A stretch of DNA of 64,000 nt from Paragemmobacter kunshanensis (GTDB lineage: Bacteria > Pseudomonadota > Alphaproteobacteria > Rhodobacterales > Rhodobacteraceae). The notes below the pieces were generated by a model. The model had not been told where the DNA came from. It made no database searches and saw only the letters and a program-made list of their open reading frames with translations. How positions within the stretch are numbered: the first letter of the stretch is position 1; each line of letters opens with the position of its first letter. Shown here one piece after another: positions 24,651 to 32,629 of the stretch. The position numbers were made by a program, and so were the translations under genes. The stretch is from contig NZ_JAALFE010000009.1 in NCBI RefSeq assembly GCF_011059185.1, positions 99,543-163,542 of the forward strand, given 5' to 3'.

Positions 24651-25754
24651 GTGGCCTACGACCTGCAGCTTTCGCATATCGGCAAGGTTTACGACAACGG
24701 CACGCCTGCCGTGATCGATTTCAACCTTGATGTGGACAAGGGAGAGTTCATCGCCTTTCTCGGCCCGTCGGGCTGTGGCAAGACGACGACCCTGCGGATG
24801 ATCGCGGGGTTTGAATCGATCACTTCGGGTGATCTGCTGATCCGGGGCCGGCGGGTGAACGACCTGCAGCCGGAGAAGCGACCGACTTCGATGATCTTTC
24901 AGAACTACGCGCTGTTTCCACATCTGACGGTGCGGCAGAACGTGATGTTCGGGCTGGAGGTGAAGGGCCTGCCCGCCGCCGAGGCGAACCGCAAGGTGGA
25001 CCGCATCCTGGACAAGCTTGGCCTGTCCGACGTGGCCGACATCCGCCCCACGCGGCTTTCGGGGGGGCAGCGGCAGCGGATCGCGCTAGCGCGGTCGCTG
25101 GTGGTAGAGCCCGATATCCTGCTGCTGGACGAGCCGCTGGGTGCGCTGGATGCGAACCTGCGCAAGTCGATCCAGAACGAATTGAAGCTGTTGCAGCGCG
25201 ATCTGGGAATCACCTTCGTCTTCGTGACCCATGCGCAATCCGAGGCGCTGGCGCTGTCGGACCGGATCGTGGTGATGAATGCGGGGCGGGTGGAGCAGAT
25301 CAGCCCCCCGCGCGAGCTGTATACCCGGCCGCAAAGCATCTTTGTGGCGCGGTTCATCGGGGCAAACACACTGATTTCGGGCAGCGTGCGTGGCACGCAG
25401 GGGGGGCATCTGGCAGTGGAGACGGCCTTTGGCACGCTGTTGGCGGAGCCTTCCGCCGGGATGCCGGCGGCTGGGGCCGCGGCGTCGATCGTGCTGCCGG
25501 CGGAGGCGATGCATGTCCTGCCCGCCACGATGCCCGAGGCCGAGATCAGGGCAAGCCATGGTGCCAATCTCGTGCCATGCCGGATCACGCGTCTGCAGTT
25601 GGTAGGCCATATCCTGCAAATCGGGATGGTACTGCCCAACGGCGAGGCAGTGACCCTGGAAGGACATGCGGACAAGTATCGCGACACGCTGTCGGCGGGG
25701 AGCGAGGCCGTCGTGGCATGGAACCCGTCCGATGCAACCCTGATCGTCCAGTAG
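24651..25754 (+). CDS. ABC transporter ATPase, PotA-like (canonical)
   Basis: A 367-residue ATPase with Walker A GPSGCGKTT, Q-loop FQNYALFPHLT, signature LSGGQRQR, Walker B ILLLDEPLGALD, an intact H-loop His194 (VTHAQSEAL) and a TOBE domain. The start is GTG 24651, giving MAYDLQLSHIGKVYDNG. It is the second ATPase of the operon, separated from the first by the permeases, both SDRs and the binding protein. Since the first lacks the H-loop His, this one probably supplies the fully competent hydrolysis site. Confidence 0.9.
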   Translation: MAYDLQLSHIGKVYDNGTPAVIDFNLDVDKGEFIAFLGPSGCGKTTTLRMIAGFESITSGDLLIRGRRVNDLQPEKRPTSMIFQNYALFPHLTVRQNVMFGLEVKGLPAAEANRKVDRILDKLGLSDVADIRPTRLSGGQRQRIALARSLVVEPDILLLDEPLGALDANLRKSIQNELKLLQRDLGITFVFVTHAQSEALALSDRIVVMNAGRVEQISPPRELYTRPQSIFVARFIGANTLISGSVRGTQGGHLAVETAFGTLLAEPSAGMPAAGAAASIVLPAEAMHVLPATMPEAEIRASHGANLVPCRITRLQLVGHILQIGMVLPNGEAVTLEGHADKYRDTLSAGSEAVVAWNPSDATLIVQ

Positions 25755-25761
25755 GCAGACC

Positions 25762-27111
25762 ATGATCGGGCAGACGGCAAAGACACTCGCAGAGGACATG
25801 CGGGCGGGGCGGCGCGATCCGCTTGATCTGGTGGTCGAAGTGTTCGACCGGATCGCAGCCCATGACGATGGGGCGCTGTTCATCCGCCAGACCCGGGAAC
25901 GGGCCGAGGCCGAGGCGCGGGCCGCGCGGGAGCGGCTTCGGGCAGGTAATCCGGCGAGCCTTCTGGACGGCGTTCCACTGGCCTGGAAGGACCTGTTCGA
26001 TCTGAAGGGCACGGTGACGACGGCCGGATCGGAGGTGCTGCGCGGGGCGGCAACTGCGGGGCAGGACGCGGACTTGGTTCGGGCAGGGATGCGTGCAGGG
26101 CTGGTCACGGTGGGGACCGTGAACATGACGGAATTCGCCTATTCCGGCATCGGCCTGAACCCGCATCACGGCACGCCGCGCAATCCGCGCGACAAGGCGG
26201 TGCATCGCTCGCCGGGCGGATCTTCGTCAGGCAGCGGGGCGGTGGTGGCGGCAGGGATCGTGCCTTTGTCCATCGGCACGGATACCGGCGGGTCGATCCG
26301 GATACCGGCGGCGTTCAACGGGGTGGTGGGATACAAGACTTCGACCGGCCATCACCCGATGGGGGGGGTGTTTCCCCTGTCGCGGACGCTGGATACGCTG
26401 GGGCCGCTGGCGCATACCGTCGAGGATTGCGTGCTGGTCGATGCGGCCCTGCGCGGTTTGGCCCAGCCCGAGGTGGCGGCCGTCGGTCCGGCGCGCCTTG
26501 ATTTCGTGATCCCGGATGCGGTGATGTTCGATGATCTCGACGCCCCGGTTGCGACGGCCTTCGAGGCGACGCTGGCACGGATCGCGGCGACCGGCGCGCG
26601 GGTGCGGCGGATCGCGCTGCCCCAGCTGCGCGAGACGGTCGAAGTGATCGCGCGGCTTGGTCCCCTTGCCAGTGCCGAGGCGCTGGATGTCCATTGGGAC
26701 CGGCTGAATGGCCCGGACGAGGCACGGATGGACCCGCGCGTGGTGCGACGCATCCGCATGGCCGACCGGATGACGGCGGTCGATCTGATCCGGCTGCATG
26801 ACCATCGCCGGCGGCTGATCGCCGAGGTGGATGCGGTGCTGGGCGATGCCTTGTTGATCTGTCCGACGACGCCCAGCGTGGCAATGCCCGTCGCGCCGCT
26901 GGAGGCGGATGTGGAGGTCTTCTTCCACCACAATTTCCGCACGCTTCGCCATACGGCGCTGGGGAATTTCCTGGATTGGTGCGGGTTGGCGATTCCGAAT
27001 GGCGCGGATGGCGACGGGATGCCGACCAGCCTGATGGTCTGCGGGCGGCATGGGCGCGACGCGGCCCTGCTGGCGGCGGGATTGGCGTTGGAACGGGTGA
27101 TACGCGGCTGA
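25762..27111 (+). CDS. Amidase-signature family hydrolase
   Basis: A 449-residue amidase-signature enzyme. The Ser-cisSer-Lys triad is visible: Lys76 in [10 protein letters not shown], the cis-Ser in GGSSSGSG (about 152-159), and the nucleophile near Ser178 in [15 protein letters not shown]. It cleaves a linear amide, carbamoyl or N-carboxy-amide bond. Allophanate hydrolase, which finishes urea breakdown after urea carboxylase, belongs to the same family, so it could act on the product of the biotin-dependent system upstream; that is inference. It lies 7 bases after the ATPase gene in the same operon. Confidence 0.88.
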   Translation: MIGQTAKTLAEDMRAGRRDPLDLVVEVFDRIAAHDDGALFIRQTRERAEAEARAARERLRAGNPASLLDGVPLAWKDLFDLKGTVTTAGSEVLRGAATAGQDADLVRAGMRAGLVTVGTVNMTEFAYSGIGLNPHHGTPRNPRDKAVHRSPGGSSSGSGAVVAAGIVPLSIGTDTGGSIRIPAAFNGVVGYKTSTGHHPMGGVFPLSRTLDTLGPLAHTVEDCVLVDAALRGLAQPEVAAVGPARLDFVIPDAVMFDDLDAPVATAFEATLARIAATGARVRRIALPQLRETVEVIARLGPLASAEALDVHWDRLNGPDEARMDPRVVRRIRMADRMTAVDLIRLHDHRRRLIAEVDAVLGDALLICPTTPSVAMPVAPLEADVEVFFHHNFRTLRHTALGNFLDWCGLAIPNGADGDGMPTSLMVCGRHGRDAALLAAGLALERVIRG

Positions 27112-27178
27112 GGCCGCGCGACGGAACGAAGGGGCGGAATGGACCGCCCCGCAACACTGGCGACAGGAGGAAAGACGG

Positions 27179-28081
27179 ATGGCGAAGAAGATCATGTGTG
27201 CCTTCGGCACCGACATCGACTCGGTAGCGGGCTGGATCGGGTCCTATGGCGGGGGCGACAGCCCCTCGGACATCCAGCGCGGCATCTTTGCGACCGAGGT
27301 GGGCGTGCCGCGTCTGCTGCGGTTGTTCAAGAAGTATGACCTGAAGACATCGTTCTTCATTCCGGGCCATTCGCTTGAGACCTTCACCAAGGAAATGGAG
27401 ATGATCGTCAAGGATGGTCACGAGGTGGGGGCGCATGGCTACCTCCACGAGAACCCCATCGCGATGACGCCAACGCAGGAAGAGGATGTGCTGGTCAAGT
27501 CGATCGAGCTGATCAAGAACCTGACCGGAGCGGCGCCGCGCGGCTATGTGGCACCCTGGTGGGAGATGTCGAATTCGACGGCGGCGCTGCTGCTCAAGCA
27601 TGGCTTCACCTATGATCACAGCCAGGGCTATCGCGACTTCCAGCCCTTCTATGCGCGCGTGGGCGACAGCTGGAACACCATCGACTATTCCAAGTCGGCC
27701 AAGGACTGGATGCATCCGCTGAAGCATGGAACGGAGATCGACCTCGTCGATATCGCGGCCAACTGGTATGTGGATGACCTGCCGCCGATGATGTTCATGA
27801 AGAAGTCGCCCAACAGCCACGGCTTCGTGAACCCGCGCGACATCGAGGAGCTTTGGCGCGATCAATTCGACTGGGTCTATCGGGAGATGGACTATGCCGT
27901 GTTCGCATTCACCATCCACCCGGATGTGGCGGGACGTCCGCAGGTTTTGCTGATGCTGGAGCGGCTGATCGAATACATCAGCAAGCATTCGGGCGTGGAA
28001 TGGGCGACCTTCGAGGATATCGCCAACGACTTCCGCAAGCGCTATCCTTTTGCCTCCGGCAAGCGGCCCGAAGTGATCTGA
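27179..28081 (+). CDS. Polysaccharide-deacetylase-fold hydrolase, cyclic imidase/PuuE-like
   Basis: A 300-residue NodB-fold metal hydrolase of the HpPgdA/PuuE/cyclic-imide-hydrolase branch. Putative metal ligands are Asp14 in GTDIDS and His86/His90 in AHGYLHEN, and [20 protein letters not shown] is typical of this branch. There is no signal peptide, so it is cytoplasmic and unlikely to act on peptidoglycan. PuuE is a metal-independent allantoinase and relatives open cyclic imides, which matches the cyclic-amide theme. The ribosome-binding site is ACAGGAGGAAAG. A 7-bp GC hairpin (27131-27150) lies in the 67-base gap before it, and a terminator follows. Confidence 0.82.
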   Translation: MAKKIMCAFGTDIDSVAGWIGSYGGGDSPSDIQRGIFATEVGVPRLLRLFKKYDLKTSFFIPGHSLETFTKEMEMIVKDGHEVGAHGYLHENPIAMTPTQEEDVLVKSIELIKNLTGAAPRGYVAPWWEMSNSTAALLLKHGFTYDHSQGYRDFQPFYARVGDSWNTIDYSKSAKDWMHPLKHGTEIDLVDIAANWYVDDLPPMMFMKKSPNSHGFVNPRDIEELWRDQFDWVYREMDYAVFAFTIHPDVAGRPQVLLMLERLIEYISKHSGVEWATFEDIANDFRKRYPFASGKRPEVI

Positions 28082-28091
28082 AGCAGGGCGG

Positions 28092-28114
28092 CGGGGGGCT
28101 TCGGTCCCCCGTTT
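28092..28114 (+). terminator. Rho-independent terminator with UUCG loop
   Basis: 8-bp stem CGGGGGGC/GTCCCCCG (one G-U pair) closed by a TTCG tetraloop, followed by TTTCCC, 11 bases after the imidase-like gene. Confidence 0.65.
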
Positions 28115-28133
28115 CCCGAGGGGAGGGACAGCG

Positions 28134-28427
28134 ATGTGCAATGCCTGCGGCAATCCGGCGGCACCCGGCCACTGGACCGAGGCGGGGGCAGCCTCTGCGG
28201 GAGACAGGCTGCGTGCGCGGTTTCACAGGGCGGCGCTGCTGCAGTCTGTCTTGCGCCCCTATGGGCTGACGGCCCATGATGGTGGTGTCGTCCCGGGTAT
28301 CCAGATCGGCACGCTGACGGGCGCGCAGGCCATCGTTCACAATCTGGAAGAAGTCTGGGCCGAGGTGGAACGGCTGGCTGGTCAGGCGGTTGATCCGCTG
28401 GATCCGCGGTATCTGGGTGATGACTGA
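28134..28427 (+). CDS. Small Cys-containing protein of unknown function
   Basis: A 97-residue protein that I do not recognise. It begins MCNACGNPAAPGHW, giving a CxxC pair in the first five residues, possibly a metal or Zn site. The rest is mixed, with GIQIGTLTGAQAIVHNLEEVWAEVERLAG suggesting a globular alpha/beta fold. Its end overlaps the start of the CobW-type GTPase by 8 bases, so the two are co-translated. A metal-chaperone partner or client is a reasonable inference. The ribosome-binding site GGGAGGGACAGCG supports the start. Confidence 0.65.
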   Translation: MCNACGNPAAPGHWTEAGAASAGDRLRARFHRAALLQSVLRPYGLTAHDGGVVPGIQIGTLTGAQAIVHNLEEVWAEVERLAGQAVDPLDPRYLGDD

Positions 28428-29418
28428 CACGCGTCTGCGCCTGGTGATCCTGGGCGGGTATCTGGGATCGGGAAAGACGACATGGCTGCGCCATCAGTTG
28501 CATGTCGGGGCCTTCGGGCTGCGCGTGCATGTCGTTGTGAACGAAGCCGCGGAAGTGCCGGTGGATGATGCCCTGCTCGCCGGGGCGGATGGAATGACGC
28601 TCTTGTCGGGGGGGTGCTGCTGCTGTGCGGGACGCGACGAGATGATCGACGCGCTGCGGCGCTTGTGCGACCTGCGCAGTCGCAAGTCCGCCGTGGAGGT
28701 GCGGCTAGAGCGCATCGTTCTGGAAACGAGTGGCCTGGCTGATCCGGGCGCGATCGTGGCCGCGATCCAGGCAGACCCGGTGCTGGTGAACCATATCGTG
28801 GTGGACGAGACGATCGTGGCGGTCGATGCGCTGCATGCGCTGGCGCAGCTTGCGACAGAGCCGCTGGGGCGCCGACAGGTGGAGGCTGCGGATCGTCTGG
28901 TCCTGACCAAGACCGATGCCTGCGATCCTGCCGCGCTGGCCTGTCTTCGGGCGACGCTGGCTGTCTTGAACGGCCATGCCACGGTATCGGCCGCAGTGCT
29001 GGGTGAAGACGTGGCGTTGCCGCCGCTTCCAGAGGATGCGCGGCCTGCGGCACTGATCGCCCTGGCGGAGGAGGACGGGCGCGGCCCCATCACGCCCACC
29101 CAGGTTGCCATCCCCGAGGGAATGGACTGGTCGGCCTTCACGCTGTGGTTGTCGGCCCTGCTGCATGCGCGGGGGAATGATCTGGTGCGGGTCAAGGGCG
29201 TTGTGCGGACACCTGCCGGGAGGCTGTTGTTGCAGACCGTGCGCAAGGTGGTTCAGTCGCCAGAGATCCTGCCAGAGCAAGGGGACATGCGCCGTGATGA
29301 CGTCATCGTCTTCATCGGGCGCGGCTATCGGCCCGAGGATCTGGGCCGGTCACTGCGCCGTTTCCTGGGGCTGCCTGCGGCGGCCCCTTCAGCCATGGCC
29401 CTGGAAGGAAGCCCCTGA
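28420..29418 (+). CDS. CobW/COG0523 family GTPase, putative metallochaperone
   Basis: A 332-residue G3E-class GTPase. P-loop GGYLGSGKTT (12-21), the metal-binding CxCC-type motif here as four consecutive Cys (CCCC, residues 66-69), LVLTKTDACDPAAL for the guanine motif, and a C-terminal CobW_C domain. COG0523 proteins insert or traffic metals (Zn, Co, Fe, Ni) to enzymes. ATG 28420 overlaps the small Cys protein; the stop shares a base with the next ATG. Its neighbours include a putative metallohydrolase of the deacetylase fold, a possible client. Confidence 0.86.
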   Translation: MTDTRLRLVILGGYLGSGKTTWLRHQLHVGAFGLRVHVVVNEAAEVPVDDALLAGADGMTLLSGGCCCCAGRDEMIDALRRLCDLRSRKSAVEVRLERIVLETSGLADPGAIVAAIQADPVLVNHIVVDETIVAVDALHALAQLATEPLGRRQVEAADRLVLTKTDACDPAALACLRATLAVLNGHATVSAAVLGEDVALPPLPEDARPAALIALAEEDGRGPITPTQVAIPEGMDWSAFTLWLSALLHARGNDLVRVKGVVRTPAGRLLLQTVRKVVQSPEILPEQGDMRRDDVIVFIGRGYRPEDLGRSLRRFLGLPAAAPSAMALEGSP

Positions 29419-29867
29419 TGACCGCCTGTACCATCCGCCCTGTGCGCCCCGAGGATCGCGCCGACTGGTCCCGTCTCTGGACCGGTTATCTGGACTATTA
29501 CAAGACCAGCGTGCCGGAAGCCGTCTACGACACCACCTTTGCACGGCTTTTGGGGGATGACCCGCAGGACTTCAACGGGTTGATTGCCGAGGTGGACGGT
29601 CGAGCCGTGGGGCTGGTGCACTACCTGTTCCACCGCCATTGCTGGAAGATCGAGAATGTCTGCTATCTGCAGGATCTCTACGCTGATCCTTCGGTGCGCG
29701 GGCAGGGTGTGGGGCGGGCGCTGATCGAGGCGGTCTATGCCGCTGCCGATGCCAACGGGACGCCCGCCGTCTACTGGCTGACGCAGGACTTCAACGAGAC
29801 GGCGCGCAAGCTCTATGACCGGATCGCGCAGGTGACGCCCTTCATCCGCTACAACCGCAAGCTCTAG
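29418..29867 (+). CDS. GNAT N-acetyltransferase
   Basis: A 149-residue GNAT enzyme with the acetyl-CoA loop VRGQGVGRALIEAVYAAA and the upstream strand NVCYLQDLYADPSVRG. The substrate is unknown; small GNATs of this type acetylate amines or amino acids. It starts on the last base of the CobW stop (TGATG). It converges on the cupin-SnoaL gene with a 4-base overlap of the stop codons, so the two transcripts run into each other. Confidence 0.82.
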   Translation: MTACTIRPVRPEDRADWSRLWTGYLDYYKTSVPEAVYDTTFARLLGDDPQDFNGLIAEVDGRAVGLVHYLFHRHCWKIENVCYLQDLYADPSVRGQGVGRALIEAVYAAADANGTPAVYWLTQDFNETARKLYDRIAQVTPFIRYNRKL

Positions 29868-30532
29868 GCGTTGCGGTTCTTGCGGTAGCTGTCCTTGAGC
29901 GCGATCAGGTCGCCGTCGAAGCGGAAGATGTCGCAGCCCTGGACATCGACCGTGGTGCCGTTGCGATCCGTGCCGATGAAACGCCATTCGGACAGGCCGG
30001 TATCGCCCATGACGTGGTGACCGTCGGCTGTCCATGCGGCCCGCGGGAACATGTCGAACATCGCAGCATAGGAGGCGCGCACGGCCGCCGCACCGATGAA
30101 GCGACGGCCTTCGGAATCCGGTCCGGCCGAAGCGTGGAAGGCGCATTCGGCGGCCATGCAGGACATCAGCGCTTCGACATCGCGCGCGTTCCATGCGGCC
30201 ATGAAGCGGATCAGTGTATCACGGCGGCGATGGGCCAGGGCATCGGTGACGGCCTCCACCTCGAGGAAGGCGAGCGGTGCGGGACCTGCATTGGTGACGT
30301 TGTGATGCACGCCTTCGCGGCGGGAATAGGGGATCCCCTGGGTCAACTGCGCCTGCCGGGTTGTCCCGCCCGGTTCCTCGAGCCCGAGCGTGCCATCTGT
30401 CAGAGGCACGATGACGTAGTCATGGGCGTGGACATGCCAGCCGGTTTCGGCCCCCGGCGGGAAGCGCCATTCCGTGACCTTGAAGCGGTCATCGTCGATA
30501 TGGACGACGGGTTCAGCGGTTGGTCTGGTCAT
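29864..30532 (-). CDS. Cupin-SnoaL fusion protein
   Basis: A 222-residue two-domain protein. Residues ~1-95 form a cupin barrel (WRFPPGAETGWHVHAHDYVIV, with His residues for a metal, and REGVHHNVTNAG). Residues ~105-222 form a SnoaL/nuclear-transport-factor-2-like pocket domain (RFMAAWNARDVEALMSCMA ... DIFRFDGDLIALKDSYRK). ATG 30532 is preceded by AAAGGAAA; upstream codons in frame belong to the neighbouring GNAT gene. It is the second gene of a leftward pair, 13 bases after the GNAT stop. A small-molecule isomerase, hydrolase or sensor is possible, but no reaction can be assigned. Confidence 0.78.
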   Translation of the reverse strand: MTRPTAEPVVHIDDDRFKVTEWRFPPGAETGWHVHAHDYVIVPLTDGTLGLEEPGGTTRQAQLTQGIPYSRREGVHHNVTNAGPAPLAFLEVEAVTDALAHRRRDTLIRFMAAWNARDVEALMSCMAAECAFHASAGPDSEGRRFIGAAAVRASYAAMFDMFPRAAWTADGHHVMGDTGLSEWRFIGTDRNGTTVDVQGCDIFRFDGDLIALKDSYRKNRNA

Positions 30533-30545
30533 CGGCGGTTTCCTT

Positions 30546-31091
30546 TCAGGGTGTGTTGACCTGCGGAAGGTCGGCGGGCGCAGGATGGCGCCAGATTTCC
30601 ATCGGGCCGAGGCGTTCGTGCTGGAAGAGGCCCTCAAGACGGCAGCCGAGCCTTTGGGCCAGGCGGATGGAGCGGTCATTTGCCGGGTCGATCAGGCTGA
30701 CTGCAGTGGTCCAGCCGAGGATCTCATAGGCATGCCTACGGGCCGCGATGGCGGCTTCTTGCGCGATGCCGCGGCCTTCGGCATGGCCCATCAGGACCCA
30801 TCCCACCTCGGGCTCCATCCAGCCTTCGGGATACCACAGGCCAACATGGCCGCAGAATTGCCCGGTCGCCCGGGTTTCGACCGCCCAGAACCCGTAGCCG
30901 CGCAGCGCCCAATGGCCCAGATGCGTTGCCATGGCGCGCCAGGCCAGTTCGCCCGTCAGGGGGCCGCCGATGAAGCGGGACCGTTCCGTAGAATAGAAGG
31001 CGGCGAAGGCGGGGAAATCCTCCTGACGATATTCGCGCAGCAGGAGGTTTTCCGTGACGAGACGCGGAATCGTTGCATGGAAGGGTTGCAT
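30546..31091 (-). CDS. RimJ/RimL-type GNAT acetyltransferase
   Basis: A 181-residue GNAT of the ribosomal-protein-acetyltransferase-like class: RLVTENLLLREYRQEDFPAF at the start, GYGFWAVETRATGQFCGHVG in the core and GRGIAQEAAIAARRHAYE for acetyl-CoA binding. The start is ATG 31091 (MQPFHATIPRLV), with AGGAAAC upstream; a longer reading would run through the promoter at 31120-31148. The target is unknown. Confidence 0.85.
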   Translation of the reverse strand: MQPFHATIPRLVTENLLLREYRQEDFPAFAAFYSTERSRFIGGPLTGELAWRAMATHLGHWALRGYGFWAVETRATGQFCGHVGLWYPEGWMEPEVGWVLMGHAEGRGIAQEAAIAARRHAYEILGWTTAVSLIDPANDRSIRLAQRLGCRLEGLFQHERLGPMEIWRHPAPADLPQVNTP

Positions 31092-31119
31092 CGCGAGTTT
31101 CCTGAAGAGGTCGTTGCAA

Positions 31120-31148
31120 CTTATCGGGCCGGTGCCGAATTTTGTAAA
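31120..31148 (-). promoter_or_regulatory. Promoter of the leftward GNAT/cupin pair
   Basis: On the minus strand, TTTACA (31143-31148) and GATAAG (31120-31125) are separated by exactly 17 bp, about 30 bases before the GNAT start. The same -10 sequence appears in front of rplU. Confidence 0.5.
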
Positions 31149-31233
31149 GGTTTCAGGCCCGTGAGGGCTGTCGTGCATCCGGATTCCCGGATGGCGGGGC
31201 GCGCGCGTGGCGGGCAGGGGGGCCGTGCCGCGG

Positions 31234-32127
31234 TCAGGCGGCCGCAGTGTCGGGGGCGGTGAGCTGTTCGGGGCGGGTTTCTTCCAGCCAGTCGCGGATC
31301 ATCGGCACGGAGGCGCGGCTGATGGCGTGGGTGGTGCCGTCGCGATCGGTGATCTGGGGTTGGCCGCGATGGAAGGTGAGGGCGACCACCTCATCCTTGC
31401 GGATCCAGAGCGAGCGATGGCAGAGCCAGCCGGTTTCGGCGGGGATCAGCGATGCCGCATCGCGCAGCGACAGGCGCAGCAGGGCAGAGCCTGCATCGGT
31501 GACCACCTCGATATACTGGTTGGCGGCATGGATGCGGCGGATGCGGCCGCGCTTTTCGGGCGGGAGTTTCAGCAGGAGCGGCACCTGCACGCTGACATTC
31601 GACCACCAGAGCGGGACGAGTTCGGGGATATAGCCCAGCCTTTCGCGCAGGGCCGGACCCGAGGCATAGACGGCGACCAGTGTCGAGGGCAGGGTGAAGG
31701 CGGCCTGCCGCAGGATGCGCGTCCAGTTCCAATCCGCGCCCGCGACGAAGAGAACGGTCAGGACCTGCGACAGCAGGACCGCCACGACCCACAGCCCGGC
31801 GATCACGATCACGACGGCACTGCCCAGCCGCAGGAACAGCCAGAGCGCGCGGCCGAGCATGAGCCACATGAAGCCCCAGAAGGCCAGCACCTTGGCCATG
31901 GTCAGAAGGTGGCTTGCGAATTCCGGGACACCGAGCGCGGTATATTCGGGCTTGATGGATCCCGTCAGCAGCATGGTCAGCGGCAGGGCATAGCCATAGA
32001 GCGTGACCGGGTTGACCATATAGGCACGCCCGGCGGCGATGAAATCCGCGCGCGGCCGGAAATTTGCCTGCACCATGCGGCGGGTTTCGGGCGCGCCCCA
32101 AAGCCAGTCGACCAGCCGTTTGAACAT
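31234..32127 (-). CDS. Membrane-anchored LytTR-domain transcriptional regulator
   Basis: A 297-residue protein. The N-terminal half holds four hydrophobic segments (NPVTLYGYALPLTMLLTG, KVLAFWGFMWLMLGRALWLF, AVVIVIAGLWVVAVLLSQVL, FTLPSTLVAVYASG). The C-terminal ~95 residues form a LytTR DNA-binding domain (RIRRIHAANQYIEVVTDAG ... LCHRSLWIRKDEV). DNA binding would occur from the inner membrane without a separate kinase. ATG 32127 gives MFKRLVDWLWG with AAAGGG upstream; the upstream in-frame extension is unlike the family. It is divergent from the RTX gene, a plausible but unproven target. Confidence 0.82.
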   Translation of the reverse strand: MFKRLVDWLWGAPETRRMVQANFRPRADFIAAGRAYMVNPVTLYGYALPLTMLLTGSIKPEYTALGVPEFASHLLTMAKVLAFWGFMWLMLGRALWLFLRLGSAVVIVIAGLWVVAVLLSQVLTVLFVAGADWNWTRILRQAAFTLPSTLVAVYASGPALRERLGYIPELVPLWWSNVSVQVPLLLKLPPEKRGRIRRIHAANQYIEVVTDAGSALLRLSLRDAASLIPAETGWLCHRSLWIRKDEVVALTFHRGQPQITDRDGTTHAISRASVPMIRDWLEETRPEQLTAPDTAAA

Positions 32128-32629
32128 GAGGCACCCTTTACACAGACACAGACTCAACCAGCGGGATAAGCGATGCCCCGGCGCACATCCGCGGGCAGGC
32201 AAGCCGCCAGCGGGAAGGTGCCAGAGCGGTGCGAGGCGCGCAATGACATTCGCACCAAAAATGATGACGCTCACAATTACCAAATTATTTCAAATGCTTG
32301 CGATGCGCTGGATCGGCCTGCCAAAGCCTTCGTTTCGTTGACAGATTTGAGGGCGGCCCTGTAATTTCCGACCAATTGGAAAAGAAAGCCGGCGGTCTGT
32401 GCGCGGGCGGTCCTGCCAGAAGGCAGGGGCTGCCCAGACGAAAACAAATCCCCGAAAGCCGAAGGACAAACCCCCGCCCTGCGTCGTGCGATGCAGGGCC
32501 AGAAAGATATGTGACCTGAGAAAGAGCAGACCAGAACACGCCCGTCTGACCGCCACTTTTCCGATCCCGGCACCGGCCAAGAAGGCCGGGCCGGACCATG
32601 AAACCAGTTAAACCCTGCACGAGTGACCC
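32128..32629. promoter_or_regulatory. 502-bp divergent intergenic region with RTX gene promoter
   Basis: A stretch that is AT-rich in its middle, between the LytTR gene (left) and the RTX gene (right). A rightward promoter candidate is TTGACA (32338-32343), 18 bp, TAATTT (32362-32367). A hairpin CCGGCC-AAGAA-GGCCGG (32573-32589) sits in the putative leader 40 bases before the RTX ATG. No conserved gene is seen on either strand. Confidence 0.45.

Noticed and set aside
32270..32282. lac-operator-like CGCTCACAATTA
   Set aside because: One half-site match only; no LacI-family gene in the window.
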